Of a DNA stretch of 64,000 bases, positions 36,258-48,296 are shown one piece after another. A program made the translations under genes and the position numbers. The notes below the pieces were generated by a model that was not told where the DNA came from, did no database searches, and saw nothing but the letters and a program-made list of their open reading frames with translations. The stretch lies in the NCBI GenBank assembly GCA_016934395.1, contig JAFGSZ010000001.1, positions 1 to 64,000 of the forward strand. The letters run 5' to 3'. This DNA comes from Bacteroidales bacterium (GTDB lineage Bacteria > Bacteroidota > Bacteroidia > Bacteroidales > UBA10428). The first letter of the stretch is position 1. The number at the start of each line of letters is the position of its first letter.

Positions 36258-36287
36258 AATGGTGAGATTCATCTGAATCTCACCATT
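36258..36287. terminator. Strong hairpin downstream of anmK
   Basis: AAATGGTGAGATTC-atct-GAATCTCACCATTT, 13-14 bp stem. Confidence 0.6.
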
Positions 36288-36624
36288 TAAACCCTAACTA
36301 CAAATAGACAATCTAAACTAATTATTAACTAAACCTGCTAACTACTAACTAACCTATTTTTTTAACGTTTAATGTTAGAAATTGTTCTATTTTATTTAAT
36401 ATTTTTTTAAATTTTTTACATTACTAATTTAATAAATAATAAGCAATAACATATCATAAGAAATTATTTTTATTAACATTTTTTGATCAAATTATAGTAT
36501 ATCAACAATTTTCTTGTAAAAATGTTTCACCTTACACAATTTTCCTGAATAATTGACCATCATAATTCAACATTTCCAGGCAAAAAATATTTTTTATGTT
36601 ATTTTTACCGGCAAATTTTTTAAT

Positions 36625-38301
36625 ATGATGAAAAAATATCTCATTCTTTTGATTATCCTTTTTTCTAAAAGTATCCTGATTTATCCCTGTACAAACTTTC
36701 TGATCTCCAGAGGAGCTTCAACAGATAGTTCTACAATGATTACATATGCAGCTGATTCACATGTACTCTATGGAGAACTATATTTCAGACCCGCTCAGGA
36801 TTATCCTGAAAATACGCTGCTGGATATATATGAATGGGATACGGGCAAATACCTTGGAAAAATAAAACAAGCCAGACATACATACTCGGTTGTTGGAAAT
36901 ATAAACGAACACCAGGTGGCAATAGGTGAAACTACCTATGGAGGCAAAACCGAATTACAGGATACCACCGGAATAATTGACTATGGCAGCCTGATGTACA
37001 TTACCCTGCAACGTGCCAGAACAGCGCGTGAAGCCATTCAGGTAATTAATGATTTGCTTTCGGAATACGGGTATTACAGTAGTGGAGAATCCTTTTCAAT
37101 TTCCGACCCTGAAGAAGTATGGATTATGGAAATTATCGGAAAGGGCACAAAATTAGAACCTGTGGGAAAAGGGAAAAATAAGAAAATTGTAAATGTTAAT
37201 AAGGGAGCTGTTTGGGTAGCACGGCGAATTCCTGATGGATATATCAGTGGACACGCCAACCAGGCCAGAATAACTACCTTTCCGCAAGATGATCCGGAGA
37301 ACTGCTTATATGCTTCTGATGTAATTTCATTTGCAAAAGAAATGGGATACTACAAAGGTGAAGATAAGGATTTTAGTTTTGCTGACACTTATGCCCCACT
37401 CGATTTTGGTGCGGCACGATTTTGTGAAGCAAGGGTATGGAGCGGGTTTCGAAAAGTAAATAAAAATATGGATCAGTATCTGGATTACGCTAAAGGTGAA
37501 AACCTGGAAAACCGTATGCCGCTTTGGGTAAAACCAGATAAAAAATTATCTGTAAGAGATGTAATGGGACTCATGCGTGATTATTTTCAGGGTACTGAAC
37601 TGGATATGACGCAGGATTTTGGTGCAGGACCTTATGAATGTATAGTACGTTGGCGTCCGTTAACCTGGGAGGTGGATGGAAAAACGTTTTTTAATGAGCG
37701 TGCAATTTCCACACAACAAACCGGCTTTTCATTTGTCGCGCAATCCAGGTTAGGGTTGCCAGATCCTATTGGCGGAATATTATGGTTTGGCGCAGACGAT
37801 ACATACAGTACTGTTTATACGCCTATGTATTGCGGAATGCAAAATATTCCCAGATCATTTGCTGTGGGAACAGGATCTATGATGGAGTTTGATTCTGATG
37901 CTGCATTCTGGGTTTTTAATCAGGTTTCAAACTTTGCATATACCCGGTATAGCCTAATGATCCCGGAAATACAATCGAAACAAAGCCAACTCGAAAAAAA
38001 CTTTATTCAAACCATTCCGGCTATAGATCAAACCGCTCTTGAATTATATAAAAACGATAAAAACCAGGCATTAAATTTTATTACCAGCTATTCTGTTAGT
38101 GCAGGTGAATATACGGTTACGGAATGGAAAAAACTTTACCGCCATTTATTTACACGCTATATGGACGGTAACGTAAAAGAAAAGGTTGATGGTGAGCAAA
38201 ATCCCAAATATACTCAACCCGGATATAGTGAAACATGGTATCGAAAATTGATCGATGAAACAGGAGATAAATTCTTATATCATGGCGAAGAATCTCATTA
38301 A
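36625..38301 (+). CDS. C69 family dipeptidase (start MMKKYL; ORF-track start 36553)
   Basis: Signal peptide then CTNFLISRGASTDSSTMITYAADSH (N-terminal nucleophile Cys). Confidence 0.9.
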   Translation: MMKKYLILLIILFSKSILIYPCTNFLISRGASTDSSTMITYAADSHVLYGELYFRPAQDYPENTLLDIYEWDTGKYLGKIKQARHTYSVVGNINEHQVAIGETTYGGKTELQDTTGIIDYGSLMYITLQRARTAREAIQVINDLLSEYGYYSSGESFSISDPEEVWIMEIIGKGTKLEPVGKGKNKKIVNVNKGAVWVARRIPDGYISGHANQARITTFPQDDPENCLYASDVISFAKEMGYYKGEDKDFSFADTYAPLDFGAARFCEARVWSGFRKVNKNMDQYLDYAKGENLENRMPLWVKPDKKLSVRDVMGLMRDYFQGTELDMTQDFGAGPYECIVRWRPLTWEVDGKTFFNERAISTQQTGFSFVAQSRLGLPDPIGGILWFGADDTYSTVYTPMYCGMQNIPRSFAVGTGSMMEFDSDAAFWVFNQVSNFAYTRYSLMIPEIQSKQSQLEKNFIQTIPAIDQTALELYKNDKNQALNFITSYSVSAGEYTVTEWKKLYRHLFTRYMDGNVKEKVDGEQNPKYTQPGYSETWYRKLIDETGDKFLYHGEESH

Positions 38302-38412
38302 ATAATATAATCCTTTCAAATAATTAAGTTTTTTATTATTTCATCTCAAAAAATATTCGTAATATTGCGACCTGAAAAATTTCTGGTTATACTTAAATAA
38401 ATACTTATAAGA

Positions 38413-38760
38413 ATGAATTTAATGAAAGTTGTTGAAAGTGAATTTTCGGTAGAAAAAAATCTACCTAAATTTTCAGCGGGAGATACAATAACAGTACACT
38501 ATAAAATCAAAGAAGGTAATAAAGAAAGAATCCAGCAGTTCAGAGGCGTTGTATTGCAACGCCGTGGTACCGGTATTAATGAAACCTTTACTGTTCGTAA
38601 AATGTCGGGGAATATCGGAGTTGAAAGAATTTTTCCGATTGTATCGCCTTTTATCGAACAAATAGACATAAACAAATATGGCAGGGTAAGAAGATCAAGA
38701 ATATTCTACCTGCGCGAATTAACCGGAAAAAAAGCCAGAATTCAGGAAAAAAGATTTTAA
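38413..38760 (+). CDS. rplS: 50S ribosomal protein L19
   Basis: [46 protein letters not shown]. Confidence 0.96.
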   Translation: MNLMKVVESEFSVEKNLPKFSAGDTITVHYKIKEGNKERIQQFRGVVLQRRGTGINETFTVRKMSGNIGVERIFPIVSPFIEQIDINKYGRVRRSRIFYLRELTGKKARIQEKRF

Positions 38761-38773
38761 CACCATCAGATAT

Positions 38774-38803
38774 AAAAAAAGCGGGGTCCATCCCGCTTTT
38801 TTA
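38774..38803 (+). terminator. Intrinsic terminator after rplS
   Basis: AAAAAAAGCGGG-gtccat-CCCGCTTTTTTA. Confidence 0.85.
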
Positions 38804-38805
38804 TT

Positions 38806-41601
38806 TTATATTCCTTTCAGCTTATCCGCTTTTTTCCGTGCTTCCTCAATTATTTTATTTGCTTTATCATCGGCTTCTCTTTCAATATTTCGAGCATTAT
38901 TTTCTCCTTCTTCTTTAAGTTTTTTTGCTGCTGGTTCAGCTGCTAATTTCGCTACTGGTCCCTTTGCATCTTTAACCAATTTCTCGGCATTGGTATTCGC
39001 TTCTTTTCTAACTGCATCCGCAGCCTGTTGTGCTTTTTCCCTGACCTGTTCAGCCTCTCTTTCTGCTTCAGCAATTATTCTTTCTGCCTCTTCGTTGACA
39101 ACTGCTTTAGCTGCTTCTTTTTTCTGATCGATAATTTCTTTGGCTTCTGCTTTAATTTCATTTTGAATAGCCTCTTTCGATTGTTTCAATGTATTTTTAA
39201 GATCCCATGAAATCTTTGGGTCTTTAAATGTGCCTGTAACCTTTATATCATAATTCAAAAACGTGGACTGATCCAGCTTAAACCCGGCAAGAGAAGCTTT
39301 TGAGCTTGCAACATCGAGCGAATTTTTACCTAACATTGATTTGGGCAGCGAAATATTTATTGAATAATTCAGGGTCTGATCCAAGCCCTGATCACCACCA
39401 ATTAAAAATTCCGTGTCGCCCATTTTTGTTTTAAAAGGATCGACAAATATTTTACCGTTTTTTACTTCAAATTTTATGGCAACATCATTAAGTGTCATAT
39501 TATTAAATTTATCTGTTTTAATAACATCACCAATTTTCTGAAAAGTTGAAGCATCATTTATGCCTATCGAACCGGATTTAAGATTCCCGTTCGCTGAAAT
39601 AGATTTTAACACAGGGCTCATATCCTCTCCCAAAAAGCTAAAATAATCCAGTCCTAAACTGATATTTCCATTTGCTTTCTTGGCAATCGGAACGAGTTTT
39701 TCCAAGGTACTCAGAGAAGATACTGTTTGGGGTATTCCTATTTCATTTGCCTGAATAGCAAAGTTAACAAACGGAGCTTTAATGTCTTTTGTGTTGTATT
39801 CGCCATTAAGGGCAATATTACCTCCCAGCATTTCCATTTTAAGCCTCTCAAGAATCATTTTATTTTCTCTTACATAGATAATTCCAACCGTATTTTTAAT
39901 ATTTATTTTATCGTACAATATTTCATCCAGCCGTGATGTAAGTTTAAAATCTATGTTGTCAGGAATTTCAAAAACTGTAAGGGGAACAGTATCTCCTTCT
40001 GCTTCCGGTAATTCTTCTGTTTCGGTCATAAATTCATTCAGGTTCAGATAACCGGAGGTGAAAATAAAGTCACCTCGAATGGTCCCGTCAGAAAAAACAT
40101 AAGGTATAAAATTTTCTACCCTGCCGGAAAATTGCATGTCGCTTTGACCAATCGTCATGTTAAGATTTTCAATTTGAACATATTTGGGCGAAAACACCGC
40201 CTCGGCTGTTTGAATAGTAACTTTTTGAGGTACAGCAGCACCTTCTATTACTAAGTTTTTTATCTTAATATTGCCATCAGCTTTAAACATTTCATACTGT
40301 TCATTTTCGATATAAGACAAATATCCCATAGCATCCAGGTTTGATATTATTTCACCATTTAATGTCATATCCTCAAGAAGGATAACATCTCTGATACTTG
40401 CCAAATTAAGATTAGTATTCAGACTTGCATTGATATAAGGATCTGAAACAGGAGTTTTAATATTTAAAGTCATATCAAATGGATTCCCTGCAAGTTCAAC
40501 ATGAAATTTATTCACATCAATTGTTGAATTATCGTTTTGAACTCCATCGAAATACATACTTAAGTCCACGGATATTTTTTCGGCGGATTTTGGCAAATCA
40601 GGATATTTGAACATAGCATCCTGAACTTCCAGTTTTAAGGATGCCGAAGGCATAAATTTTTCGTTATAAGTTCCTCTTATATTTCCGTTAACGGCGAAAT
40701 TCCCGCGGGTCTCCAAATCTTCATAACCTTTCATGTAAATTGCCGGAATAAGAGACAGTAAGGATTTAAAATCAGTTTTTTTTGTGTTAAATTTTAAATC
40801 CACATCAATATCCTCCTCATTGGGCAAACTTACACTGCCTTCAAATTGCAAAGCCATATTATTTAATGATAATTCGTTATCTTTTAAAATATAGATATTG
40901 TCTTTTAAATTGGCATCCACTATGGCCATAAAATTCATGGTAGCATGTTTAACATATTGAATTCCTTCCATGCTCACATTTACGCTTGCTGAAGTGGAAT
41001 TCACGGATAATGAAGAAAAATCTTCAGCGAAATTTCCGGAAAGCATAAAATTAAAATCGTTAAGTGCTGCAGTTATATTTAAACTGTCGTCTAAATAAGA
41101 AATATCGGCATGTTGAATCTCAAATTTCTTTAAAACTATTTGGGTACTAATTTCGCTAATAGTAGTATCGGTTTCTATTGTTTCCTCTTCTGATGGTTTC
41201 ATAATATCCCAGTTAACCGTGCCGTCGACTAAAACATGAGCATTGAGTTGCGGGCGTACAAGGATAATTTCTTTTACCTTAATATGCTCCATTTTTATAG
41301 CGCTGATAAGATCAACTGCTACATCAAACGAGCGAAAAGCGATAAGAGTATCAGTCTCAAATGCCCCTATTCCAACAACCGTTAAATCTTTTAAAGAAAG
41401 ATTCAGGTAAGGAAAATTTTTTAATAATGATATCCCTAAATCTGAAAATTCTACCCGTGCATTTATATTCTGGTTTATCTGGTTTTTTGCAATCTTCATA
41501 ATCTTTCCTTTAAAAAGCATTGGGGTAATAATTAATGCAGCAAATATTACAAGAATTGTAATAAACAGGATTTTCAGTGTTTTTTTCATTTCGTCAAACA
41601 A
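38806..41601 (-). CDS. AsmA family protein
   Basis: N-terminal TM, long AsmA-like region, C-terminal Ala/Glu/Lys-rich coiled coil. Confidence 0.8.
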   Translation of the reverse strand: MFDEMKKTLKILFITILVIFAALIITPMLFKGKIMKIAKNQINQNINARVEFSDLGISLLKNFPYLNLSLKDLTVVGIGAFETDTLIAFRSFDVAVDLISAIKMEHIKVKEIILVRPQLNAHVLVDGTVNWDIMKPSEEETIETDTTISEISTQIVLKKFEIQHADISYLDDSLNITAALNDFNFMLSGNFAEDFSSLSVNSTSASVNVSMEGIQYVKHATMNFMAIVDANLKDNIYILKDNELSLNNMALQFEGSVSLPNEEDIDVDLKFNTKKTDFKSLLSLIPAIYMKGYEDLETRGNFAVNGNIRGTYNEKFMPSASLKLEVQDAMFKYPDLPKSAEKISVDLSMYFDGVQNDNSTIDVNKFHVELAGNPFDMTLNIKTPVSDPYINASLNTNLNLASIRDVILLEDMTLNGEIISNLDAMGYLSYIENEQYEMFKADGNIKIKNLVIEGAAVPQKVTIQTAEAVFSPKYVQIENLNMTIGQSDMQFSGRVENFIPYVFSDGTIRGDFIFTSGYLNLNEFMTETEELPEAEGDTVPLTVFEIPDNIDFKLTSRLDEILYDKINIKNTVGIIYVRENKMILERLKMEMLGGNIALNGEYNTKDIKAPFVNFAIQANEIGIPQTVSSLSTLEKLVPIAKKANGNISLGLDYFSFLGEDMSPVLKSISANGNLKSGSIGINDASTFQKIGDVIKTDKFNNMTLNDVAIKFEVKNGKIFVDPFKTKMGDTEFLIGGDQGLDQTLNYSINISLPKSMLGKNSLDVASSKASLAGFKLDQSTFLNYDIKVTGTFKDPKISWDLKNTLKQSKEAIQNEIKAEAKEIIDQKKEAAKAVVNEEAERIIAEAEREAEQVREKAQQAADAVRKEANTNAEKLVKDAKGPVAKLAAEPAAKKLKEEGENNARNIEREADDKANKIIEEARKKADKLKGI

Positions 41602-41886
41602 TTTGGTTTTACTTAAAATTACAAATAAATAAATGAATTTGTCTTCAATTTAATCTAATAGAAACAATTCACAATCACAGGAACTATTTTTATGTATTAC
41701 AGAAAGTTACATGGCGTTGCATTTTTAATATTAATTTAAACTTTAATGTAAAACAATTTTAAATTTAATGAGTTATATTGTATAACGTTATTTTTTATAC
41801 GCTTAGTCAAAATGTAATAAAAAAATGATAACATATTTTAATTCTAACCGTAAAGACGTTCAATACCTTACCAATAATAATTAGTT

Positions 41887-42822
41887 ATGCGTGAATATAA
41901 ACTCAGTAAATTGCCCATAAACAGAGGTTCGTTATGGATGAACAACGAGTTTGTTCAATTTATTTTTGAAAATGCCAGTGATTCCGTTTTAATTATTGAT
42001 GGCAGTGATTTCACAATCCTGGAATGTAATAAAAAAGCGGTCGATTTATTTCACGCTTCAGATAAAGTTGATCTTATTAATATCCCCTTATTTAACCTGT
42101 ATCAAAATGAACCGGCAAAGTTCAGTAAATCAATGGTTATATCTAAGATCCATTCCGGTGAAACGTATACCCAGGAATTATCTTTTATTACGCTTAAAAA
42201 CCATACTTTTTGGGGCCGGCTTTCAGCAGTTGAAATAGTTGTTGACAGTCAAAATATTATTGTACTTAAAATCACAAAAGTGGTTGATTACCTTAAGGCA
42301 GAAGAAGCCTTATCAACATTAATACGTCAGACCTCAAAAGTTACCGGAATGGTATTCTTTAAGGAATTAACCCGTTTGCTTTCTCAAACGTATGATACCA
42401 AATTTGCTTTTATTGGTAAAATAGACCAAAAAAACAGTCAGGTGGTTACGTTGAAATTTTGTGCTGATCAGAAAGATGAAAAAAACATTGTTTTTCAAAT
42501 TGACGGCAGTCCGTTACAAAATATTATTAAAGGTTATACTTCATTTTATCCCCAAAAGCTTTCCGAACTTTTTCCTCAGAATTATTTAGTTTCTAACATG
42601 GGAATCGAAAGTTTTATGGGCAGTCCTGTATTTAATTCAAATGGAGAAGTTATAGGAATATTGGCCATTATGGATGATAAACCCATGGTGGAAATACCAA
42701 ATACACGGCATATTTTTTCCCTTTTCTCCTCAAGAATTGGTGCAGAAATTGAACGTATGGATACTGAAAACCTCCTTAGGAAATTTATTCCCGATTTTAA
42801 ATCAGCAGAAATTACCGGATAA
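41887..42822 (+). CDS. PAS-GAF sensory protein without kinase domain
   Basis: PAS-like IFENASDSVLIIDGSDFTILECNKKAVDLF; GAF-like region with SPVFNSNGEVIGILAIMDD. Confidence 0.7.
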   Translation: MREYKLSKLPINRGSLWMNNEFVQFIFENASDSVLIIDGSDFTILECNKKAVDLFHASDKVDLINIPLFNLYQNEPAKFSKSMVISKIHSGETYTQELSFITLKNHTFWGRLSAVEIVVDSQNIIVLKITKVVDYLKAEEALSTLIRQTSKVTGMVFFKELTRLLSQTYDTKFAFIGKIDQKNSQVVTLKFCADQKDEKNIVFQIDGSPLQNIIKGYTSFYPQKLSELFPQNYLVSNMGIESFMGSPVFNSNGEVIGILAIMDDKPMVEIPNTRHIFSLFSSRIGAEIERMDTENLLRKFIPDFKSAEITG

Positions 42823-43003
42823 ATCGCATTAGTACTGAAGAATTAATCTTTCCTTTCTTGTACAATTTTATTTCAACTTAGTATAAGTTATTTTATTTTT
42901 TTATATCTTACAATTAATTCCCAACCAGACTAAACCCTTTATATTAGATACGGTTATTAATAAAGATTAATAACTAATCTTATTAATTCTATGTATAGTT
43001 TGC

Positions 43004-46000
43004 ATGGCAACTACTAAAAAATTACAATCAACAGGCAGACCGATTATTTTAGGAATACTTATTATTGCCTCACTGTATTTTATTTTAGATATTTCAGGAT
43101 TAGTTTTCGCGCTAACTCCGGGCAATTTAATTCCTTTGCAACTATCTGCCGGTATTGGCCTTGGTATTTTGCTGATTTTTGGCATACAATTGTGGCCCGG
43201 ATTATTTATTGGTGCCTTTTTAGCTTCCATTTTTATTCTTCACAAACAGAATATTTCTTTTTCACCGGATGTTTATATTATACCTTCAATATTTGCCGGA
43301 ATGGGTGCAGCAATAGAAGGAATTGTTGGTTATCATCTTATCGCTAGATATATCAATACAAAAAATCTATTTTCAAATTTTCCATTTACTTTTAAATTTT
43401 TCCTTATTGGAATCCTTATCACCCTGCTGCATACTTTAATATTTATTCCGGTTGTCATCTATTCATATCCTGCAAACATTTTACCTGTTAAAGCCCTGCT
43501 TGTTATAAACTGGTTGTCTCATACTACGGGTATATTTATTTTAACACCCTTTATATATTACATTTTTAGACCAACCTATACACAGGCAATATCTAAACAA
43601 CACGTAGCAGAGATAATCTTTTTGACAATTATTTTTTTCTTAACTGAAATATTGGTTTCTTTTGATCTGTTGCCTGCAGTTATTCATCAGAGTCTTCCCT
43701 ATATTTTAATTCCAATTTTAATAATAATAGCATACAGATACGGACAGCAAATTGTATCCATTTTCCTTTTTATTGCCGGCATATCAATTATCCTTCTTAC
43801 AAAATATAATATTGGCCCGTTTGTTTATCCTGATCCCACTGAAACTGCCATTACCTTACAGCTTTTTTTAGGTGTGGTTTCTTCATCCATCTTATTACTA
43901 AATGCCTCAATTAATCAGGCTAAACAAGAAAATGAAAAATTAAATGTTGCACAAAATTTACTGAAGTTAAAAGATCATGAACAGACATCTGTTCTTGAAC
44001 AAGAATTATTTAAACGAAAAACGGTTGAAGATTCATTACGTGAAAGTGAAGAGCGATACAAACAGTTTTCCAGTTTAACTACAGAAGGAATTATTATCCA
44101 TAAAGATGGAGTGGCGTTAGATGTCAACAAACGCTTTGAAGAACTAACGGGTTATAACAGAAACGATATCCTTAATAACGGCACCAATCCCTTTTATGTT
44201 TTGCCTGAATACAAAAATGAACTTTTAGACAGAATTCGGAATTGTACGGCAGATCCATGTGAGATCCGGATTAAACATGCTAATGGAAAAATAATCGATG
44301 TTGAAATCGAATCAAAATATATAAATCGTAATAATAATGATGGTTTCCGGGCTACCGTTTTTCGGGATATAAGTGAAAAGAAAAAAGCAAAAGAAGAAAT
44401 TAATAAGTTAATCACAGCTATTCAGCAAAGTCCAAGCAGTATTGTTATTACAAATTTAGAGGGTAACATTGAATTTGTCAATCCTGCCTTTTTAGCAATT
44501 ACCGGATACAAATCTGAAGAAGTAATCGGACAGAACCCACGGATACTTAAAACCAATTTCCATAATGATGATTTTTATAAAGACATGTGGGAGACTATTC
44601 TAAGAAAGCAGGTATGGAAAGGAGAATTTTTAAATAAAAAGAACAATGGAGAGTTATATTGGGAACAGGCAATAATAGCGCCCGTATTAAATGAAAAAGA
44701 AGAAATTACTCACTTTTTATCCATAAAAGATGATATTACAGAAAAAAAGAAAGCCCTTGAAGCTTTAGTTGAAAGTGAGGAAAAGTTTCGTGGATTTTTT
44801 GAAGATAACAGCGCTGTGATGCTGGTTGTAAATCCTGAAAACGGGAAAATTGACGATGTAAATAAAGTTGCTGAAATATTTTATGGGTACAAAAAAGAAC
44901 ATTTCACTCAACTAACCATTTTTGACCTTAACCATAAAACTACAAAACTCAGTATTGATGATTTAAAATTCGCGTTAAACAACGAGGTCCGGTTTTTTTC
45001 ATTAAAACATAAACTGCAGAACGGAACAATTCATGATGTTGAATTATTTATAACACCGGTTTCAACAAAAGAACAAATTAAATTATTTCTAATTATTCAG
45101 GATATTACAAAACGCAAAAAAGCAATTAAAGCCCTTGTTGAAAGTGAATCAAGAAAACATGCCCTGTTAAAGATAGTTCCTGATATTATTTTTGTGTTGA
45201 ATAAAAAAGGTGATTTTATTGATGTGTTTACAGATCAACCAGACCAGTTGGTTTATACTCACTCACAGTTTATGGGGAAAAATTACACTGAAATTTTTAC
45301 AGGTGACCTCTCCGAGAAATTTAAAATATATTTTACAAGGGCATTCAAGACTAGTGAAATTCAATCATTTGAATATGAGATGGAACTTAACGGAGAAATT
45401 GAATATTATGATGCCCGATTAATTGTTAGTGGGAATGAGCTTATTGCAGTTATCCGGAAAATTACCTCACAAAAGCAATCTGAAGAACGGCTGAAAGAGG
45501 CTAAAACAGAAGCCGAACAAGCCAATCAGGCAAAAAGCATCTTTCTGGCGAATATTTCTCATGAGATCCGTACACCTATAAATGCTATTTTAGGATTTAC
45601 GGATTTACTTGAAATTCAGTTATCGGATGTAAACCATCAAAATTATCTTCAGTCAATAAAGTCGAGTAGTAAAACTCTTTTAAACCTGATTAATGACTTG
45701 CTTGATCTTTCGAAAATTGAGGCTGGAAAAACGGCTATCTCAAAAGAACCTTTAAATATCAGGGTAATAGTTGAGGAAATAAAACACATATTTTCTTTAA
45801 AAGTAGCAGAAAAGAACCTTGATTTCCAGGTGCAAATCGAAGCTGATGTACCAAATAACATCCTCCTTGATGAGCTGCGGATACGGCAAATATTACTAAA
45901 CCTGGTGGGAAACGCAGTAAAATTTACAGAAAAAGGATTTATAAATATTCATATTAGTATTAAAAAAGCAAGATATAGTAAGAACAAAAAGCTTGTTAAT

Positions 46001-46975
46001 TTAGTAATTAGTATAAAAGATACCGGAATTGGCATTCCCAAATCTGAACAAAAAGAAGTATTCGATGCCTTTAAGCAACAGGATGAACTGAATACAAAAA
46101 AATATGGAGGAACAGGTTTGGGCCTTACCATCACTAAAAAACTGGTTGAAATAATGAATGGCAAGATAACGGTGGAAAGTGAACCCGGATTAGGAAGTAA
46201 TTTTACTGTTGTTTTTAAAAAAATTGAAGTTGTCGATACACTGGAAACAACCAGAACAATAATTAATAACCATTTAAATTATCAGAAAATTGAATTTAAA
46301 AACTCAAAAATTTTAATTGTTGATGATATTGCCATAAACAGGGATTTGCTCGTAAGTATGTTTCGAAATTCAAAATTGAAAATAATAGAATCTGAGGATG
46401 GTAAATCTGCCATCCATAAAGCCAAATTACATATTCCCGACCTGATCCTTTTGGATATTAAACTGCCAGACATTGATGGAATATCAGTTGCAAAAGAATT
46501 AAGAAACAATGATACCACCCGGCATATACCCATTGTAGCGGTTACAGCCTTTAAATTATCAGAAGATGAAAAAGAACTGGAAGAAATGGGATTTAACGGT
46601 CTTTTAAGAAAACCTATTAAAATTCAGGATGTATATTTAGAAGTAATGAAATACCTTAAATATACTGTTAAATCTGAATTAAACACAGAGATACCCGTTC
46701 CTGAGAAATTTAATAATTTTAAGGATAAAAATGAAGCGACCAGGGTACAGAAAATTTTATCTGAGATTTATAATGGCGATTACCGGAAGGTAATTATTTC
46801 TTCATCATTTGAAGAGGTTGAAGAATTTGCAAATCAGATAAATAAAACCGGAAGAGATTACAATATTATAGTGCTGGTTAAATTTTCCAATCAACTTCTA
46901 AATGCCGTTAAAAATTTCGATATAGAAAGTATGAAATCTATTTTAGGCACTTTTCCTGAACTTATAAAAAATTAA
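43004..46975 (+). CDS. Hybrid sensor histidine kinase, MASE1-like membrane domain, multiple PAS, HisKA-HATPase, receiver
   Basis: PAS repeats, H-box [22 protein letters not shown]-box [13 protein letters not shown], receiver [28 protein letters not shown]. Confidence 0.9.
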   Translation: MATTKKLQSTGRPIILGILIIASLYFILDISGLVFALTPGNLIPLQLSAGIGLGILLIFGIQLWPGLFIGAFLASIFILHKQNISFSPDVYIIPSIFAGMGAAIEGIVGYHLIARYINTKNLFSNFPFTFKFFLIGILITLLHTLIFIPVVIYSYPANILPVKALLVINWLSHTTGIFILTPFIYYIFRPTYTQAISKQHVAEIIFLTIIFFLTEILVSFDLLPAVIHQSLPYILIPILIIIAYRYGQQIVSIFLFIAGISIILLTKYNIGPFVYPDPTETAITLQLFLGVVSSSILLLNASINQAKQENEKLNVAQNLLKLKDHEQTSVLEQELFKRKTVEDSLRESEERYKQFSSLTTEGIIIHKDGVALDVNKRFEELTGYNRNDILNNGTNPFYVLPEYKNELLDRIRNCTADPCEIRIKHANGKIIDVEIESKYINRNNNDGFRATVFRDISEKKKAKEEINKLITAIQQSPSSIVITNLEGNIEFVNPAFLAITGYKSEEVIGQNPRILKTNFHNDDFYKDMWETILRKQVWKGEFLNKKNNGELYWEQAIIAPVLNEKEEITHFLSIKDDITEKKKALEALVESEEKFRGFFEDNSAVMLVVNPENGKIDDVNKVAEIFYGYKKEHFTQLTIFDLNHKTTKLSIDDLKFALNNEVRFFSLKHKLQNGTIHDVELFITPVSTKEQIKLFLIIQDITKRKKAIKALVESESRKHALLKIVPDIIFVLNKKGDFIDVFTDQPDQLVYTHSQFMGKNYTEIFTGDLSEKFKIYFTRAFKTSEIQSFEYEMELNGEIEYYDARLIVSGNELIAVIRKITSQKQSEERLKEAKTEAEQANQAKSIFLANISHEIRTPINAILGFTDLLEIQLSDVNHQNYLQSIKSSSKTLLNLINDLLDLSKIEAGKTAISKEPLNIRVIVEEIKHIFSLKVAEKNLDFQVQIEADVPNNILLDELRIRQILLNLVGNAVKFTEKGFINIHISIKKARYSKNKKLVNLVISIKDTGIGIPKSEQKEVFDAFKQQDELNTKKYGGTGLGLTITKKLVEIMNGKITVESEPGLGSNFTVVFKKIEVVDTLETTRTIINNHLNYQKIEFKNSKILIVDDIAINRDLLVSMFRNSKLKIIESEDGKSAIHKAKLHIPDLILLDIKLPDIDGISVAKELRNNDTTRHIPIVAVTAFKLSEDEKELEEMGFNGLLRKPIKIQDVYLEVMKYLKYTVKSELNTEIPVPEKFNNFKDKNEATRVQKILSEIYNGDYRKVIISSSFEEVEEFANQINKTGRDYNIIVLVKFSNQLLNAVKNFDIESMKSILGTFPELIKN

Positions 46976-46992
46976 ACGGATACAACACTACA

Positions 46993-48093
46993 ATGAAAAG
47001 GAAAGATGAAAGAAAGTCGATTTTAATAGTTGATGATGTTGCAAAAAACATTCAGGTTATAGCCGGATTTCTGAAAGGGAAAAACTACAATTTAAATTTT
47101 GCCCAAAATGGTGCTGAGGCTATTCAACATGCATTAAACCAGAATTTCGACCTTATTCTATTAGATATTATGATGCCGGAAATGGATGGTTTTGATGTAT
47201 GCAAAAAATTGAAAAGTAATAAAAAGACCAAAGATATCCCTGTAATTTTTATTACAGCTAAAACAGATGATGACAGTATTTCAAAAGGATTTGAATTTGG
47301 AGGTGTTGATTACATTACCAAACCTTTTAATGCCGCAGAGCTTGTTGCAAGAATTAAAACTCATTTAAGTTTAAGTGAAAAAGAAAAACAACTTAAAGAA
47401 CTGAATTCCACAAAAGATAAGTTTTTCTCTATTGTTGCCCATGATCTAAAAAATCCTTTTTTTAACATTATGGGGTTAAGTGATTTGTTATCTACCAATA
47501 TTAAAGAATACAATATTGAAGAAATCAGGGATATAGCAGAAACCATGTCTTTGTCGGCAAAACAAGCCTATAACCTTCTTGAAAATTTGCTAAACTGGTC
47601 GAGGGTTCAGACAGGCAGAATCGGATTTAGTCCTGAAAAATTACAGCTCCATCAACTGGTAAATATCAACATAGAATTGCTCAATACGAATGCCCAGTAT
47701 AAAAACATTAAAATCGTAAATCAGGTTAATAAAAATACAATAATATTTGCCGATGAAAATATGGTAAATACCATACTCAGAAATCTGCTGTCGAATGCTA
47801 TAAAGTTTACCAATAATAAGGGGAAGGTGAAAATTTACGCGGGTAATGAAGGTGAATTTGTAACCATTACCGTTGCAGATAATGGTTTAGGAATGAGTAA
47901 GGAAAGCATTCAACAATTATTTAAACTGGATAAAAGTCATTCCACCCTGGGTACAAAAAAAGAAACAGGAACCGGCCTTGGATTAATACTGTGCAAAGAA
48001 TTTGTAGAACTAAACCGAGGTGAGATAAATGTTGAAAGCACCGAGGGTGTGGGCACTAATATTACATTTACATTGCCCCTGGCAAAAGAATAA
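46993..48093 (+). CDS. Response regulator-histidine kinase (N-terminal REC, C-terminal HisKA-HATPase)
   Basis: ILIVDDVAKNIQVI..DLILLDIMMPEMDG; IVAHDLKNPFFNIMGLSDLL; TGLGLILCKEFVE. Confidence 0.92.
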   Translation: MKRKDERKSILIVDDVAKNIQVIAGFLKGKNYNLNFAQNGAEAIQHALNQNFDLILLDIMMPEMDGFDVCKKLKSNKKTKDIPVIFITAKTDDDSISKGFEFGGVDYITKPFNAAELVARIKTHLSLSEKEKQLKELNSTKDKFFSIVAHDLKNPFFNIMGLSDLLSTNIKEYNIEEIRDIAETMSLSAKQAYNLLENLLNWSRVQTGRIGFSPEKLQLHQLVNINIELLNTNAQYKNIKIVNQVNKNTIIFADENMVNTILRNLLSNAIKFTNNKGKVKIYAGNEGEFVTITVADNGLGMSKESIQQLFKLDKSHSTLGTKKETGTGLGLILCKEFVELNRGEINVESTEGVGTNITFTLPLAKE

Positions 48094-48146
48094 TTTATTT
48101 TTATTACTATTTCTTTAACGAGCTTAAGAGTTTTAATCAATTTTTC

Positions 48147-48154
48147 TATATTTG
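48147..48154 (+). promoter_or_regulatory. Bacteroidota-type -7 element upstream of tRNA-Arg
   Basis: TATATTTG matches TAnnTTTG. Confidence 0.55.
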
Positions 48155-48186
48155 CACACCGAAACATTAGGTCTTATATCAATATT

Positions 48187-48259
48187 GGACTCGTAGCTTA
48201 ATGGATAGAGCATCTGGCTACGGACCAGAAGGTTGGGGGTTCGAGTCCCTCCGAGTTCA
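48187..48259 (+). tRNA. tRNA-Arg (ACG)
   Basis: GGACTCG/CGAGTTC acceptor stem, TCTGG-CTACGGA-CCAGA anticodon arm, GGGGG-TTCGAGT-CCCTC T arm; CCA not encoded. Confidence 0.95.
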
Positions 48260-48296
48260 CTCAGAAGCTTCTGAATTTTCAGGAGCTTTTTTTTTT

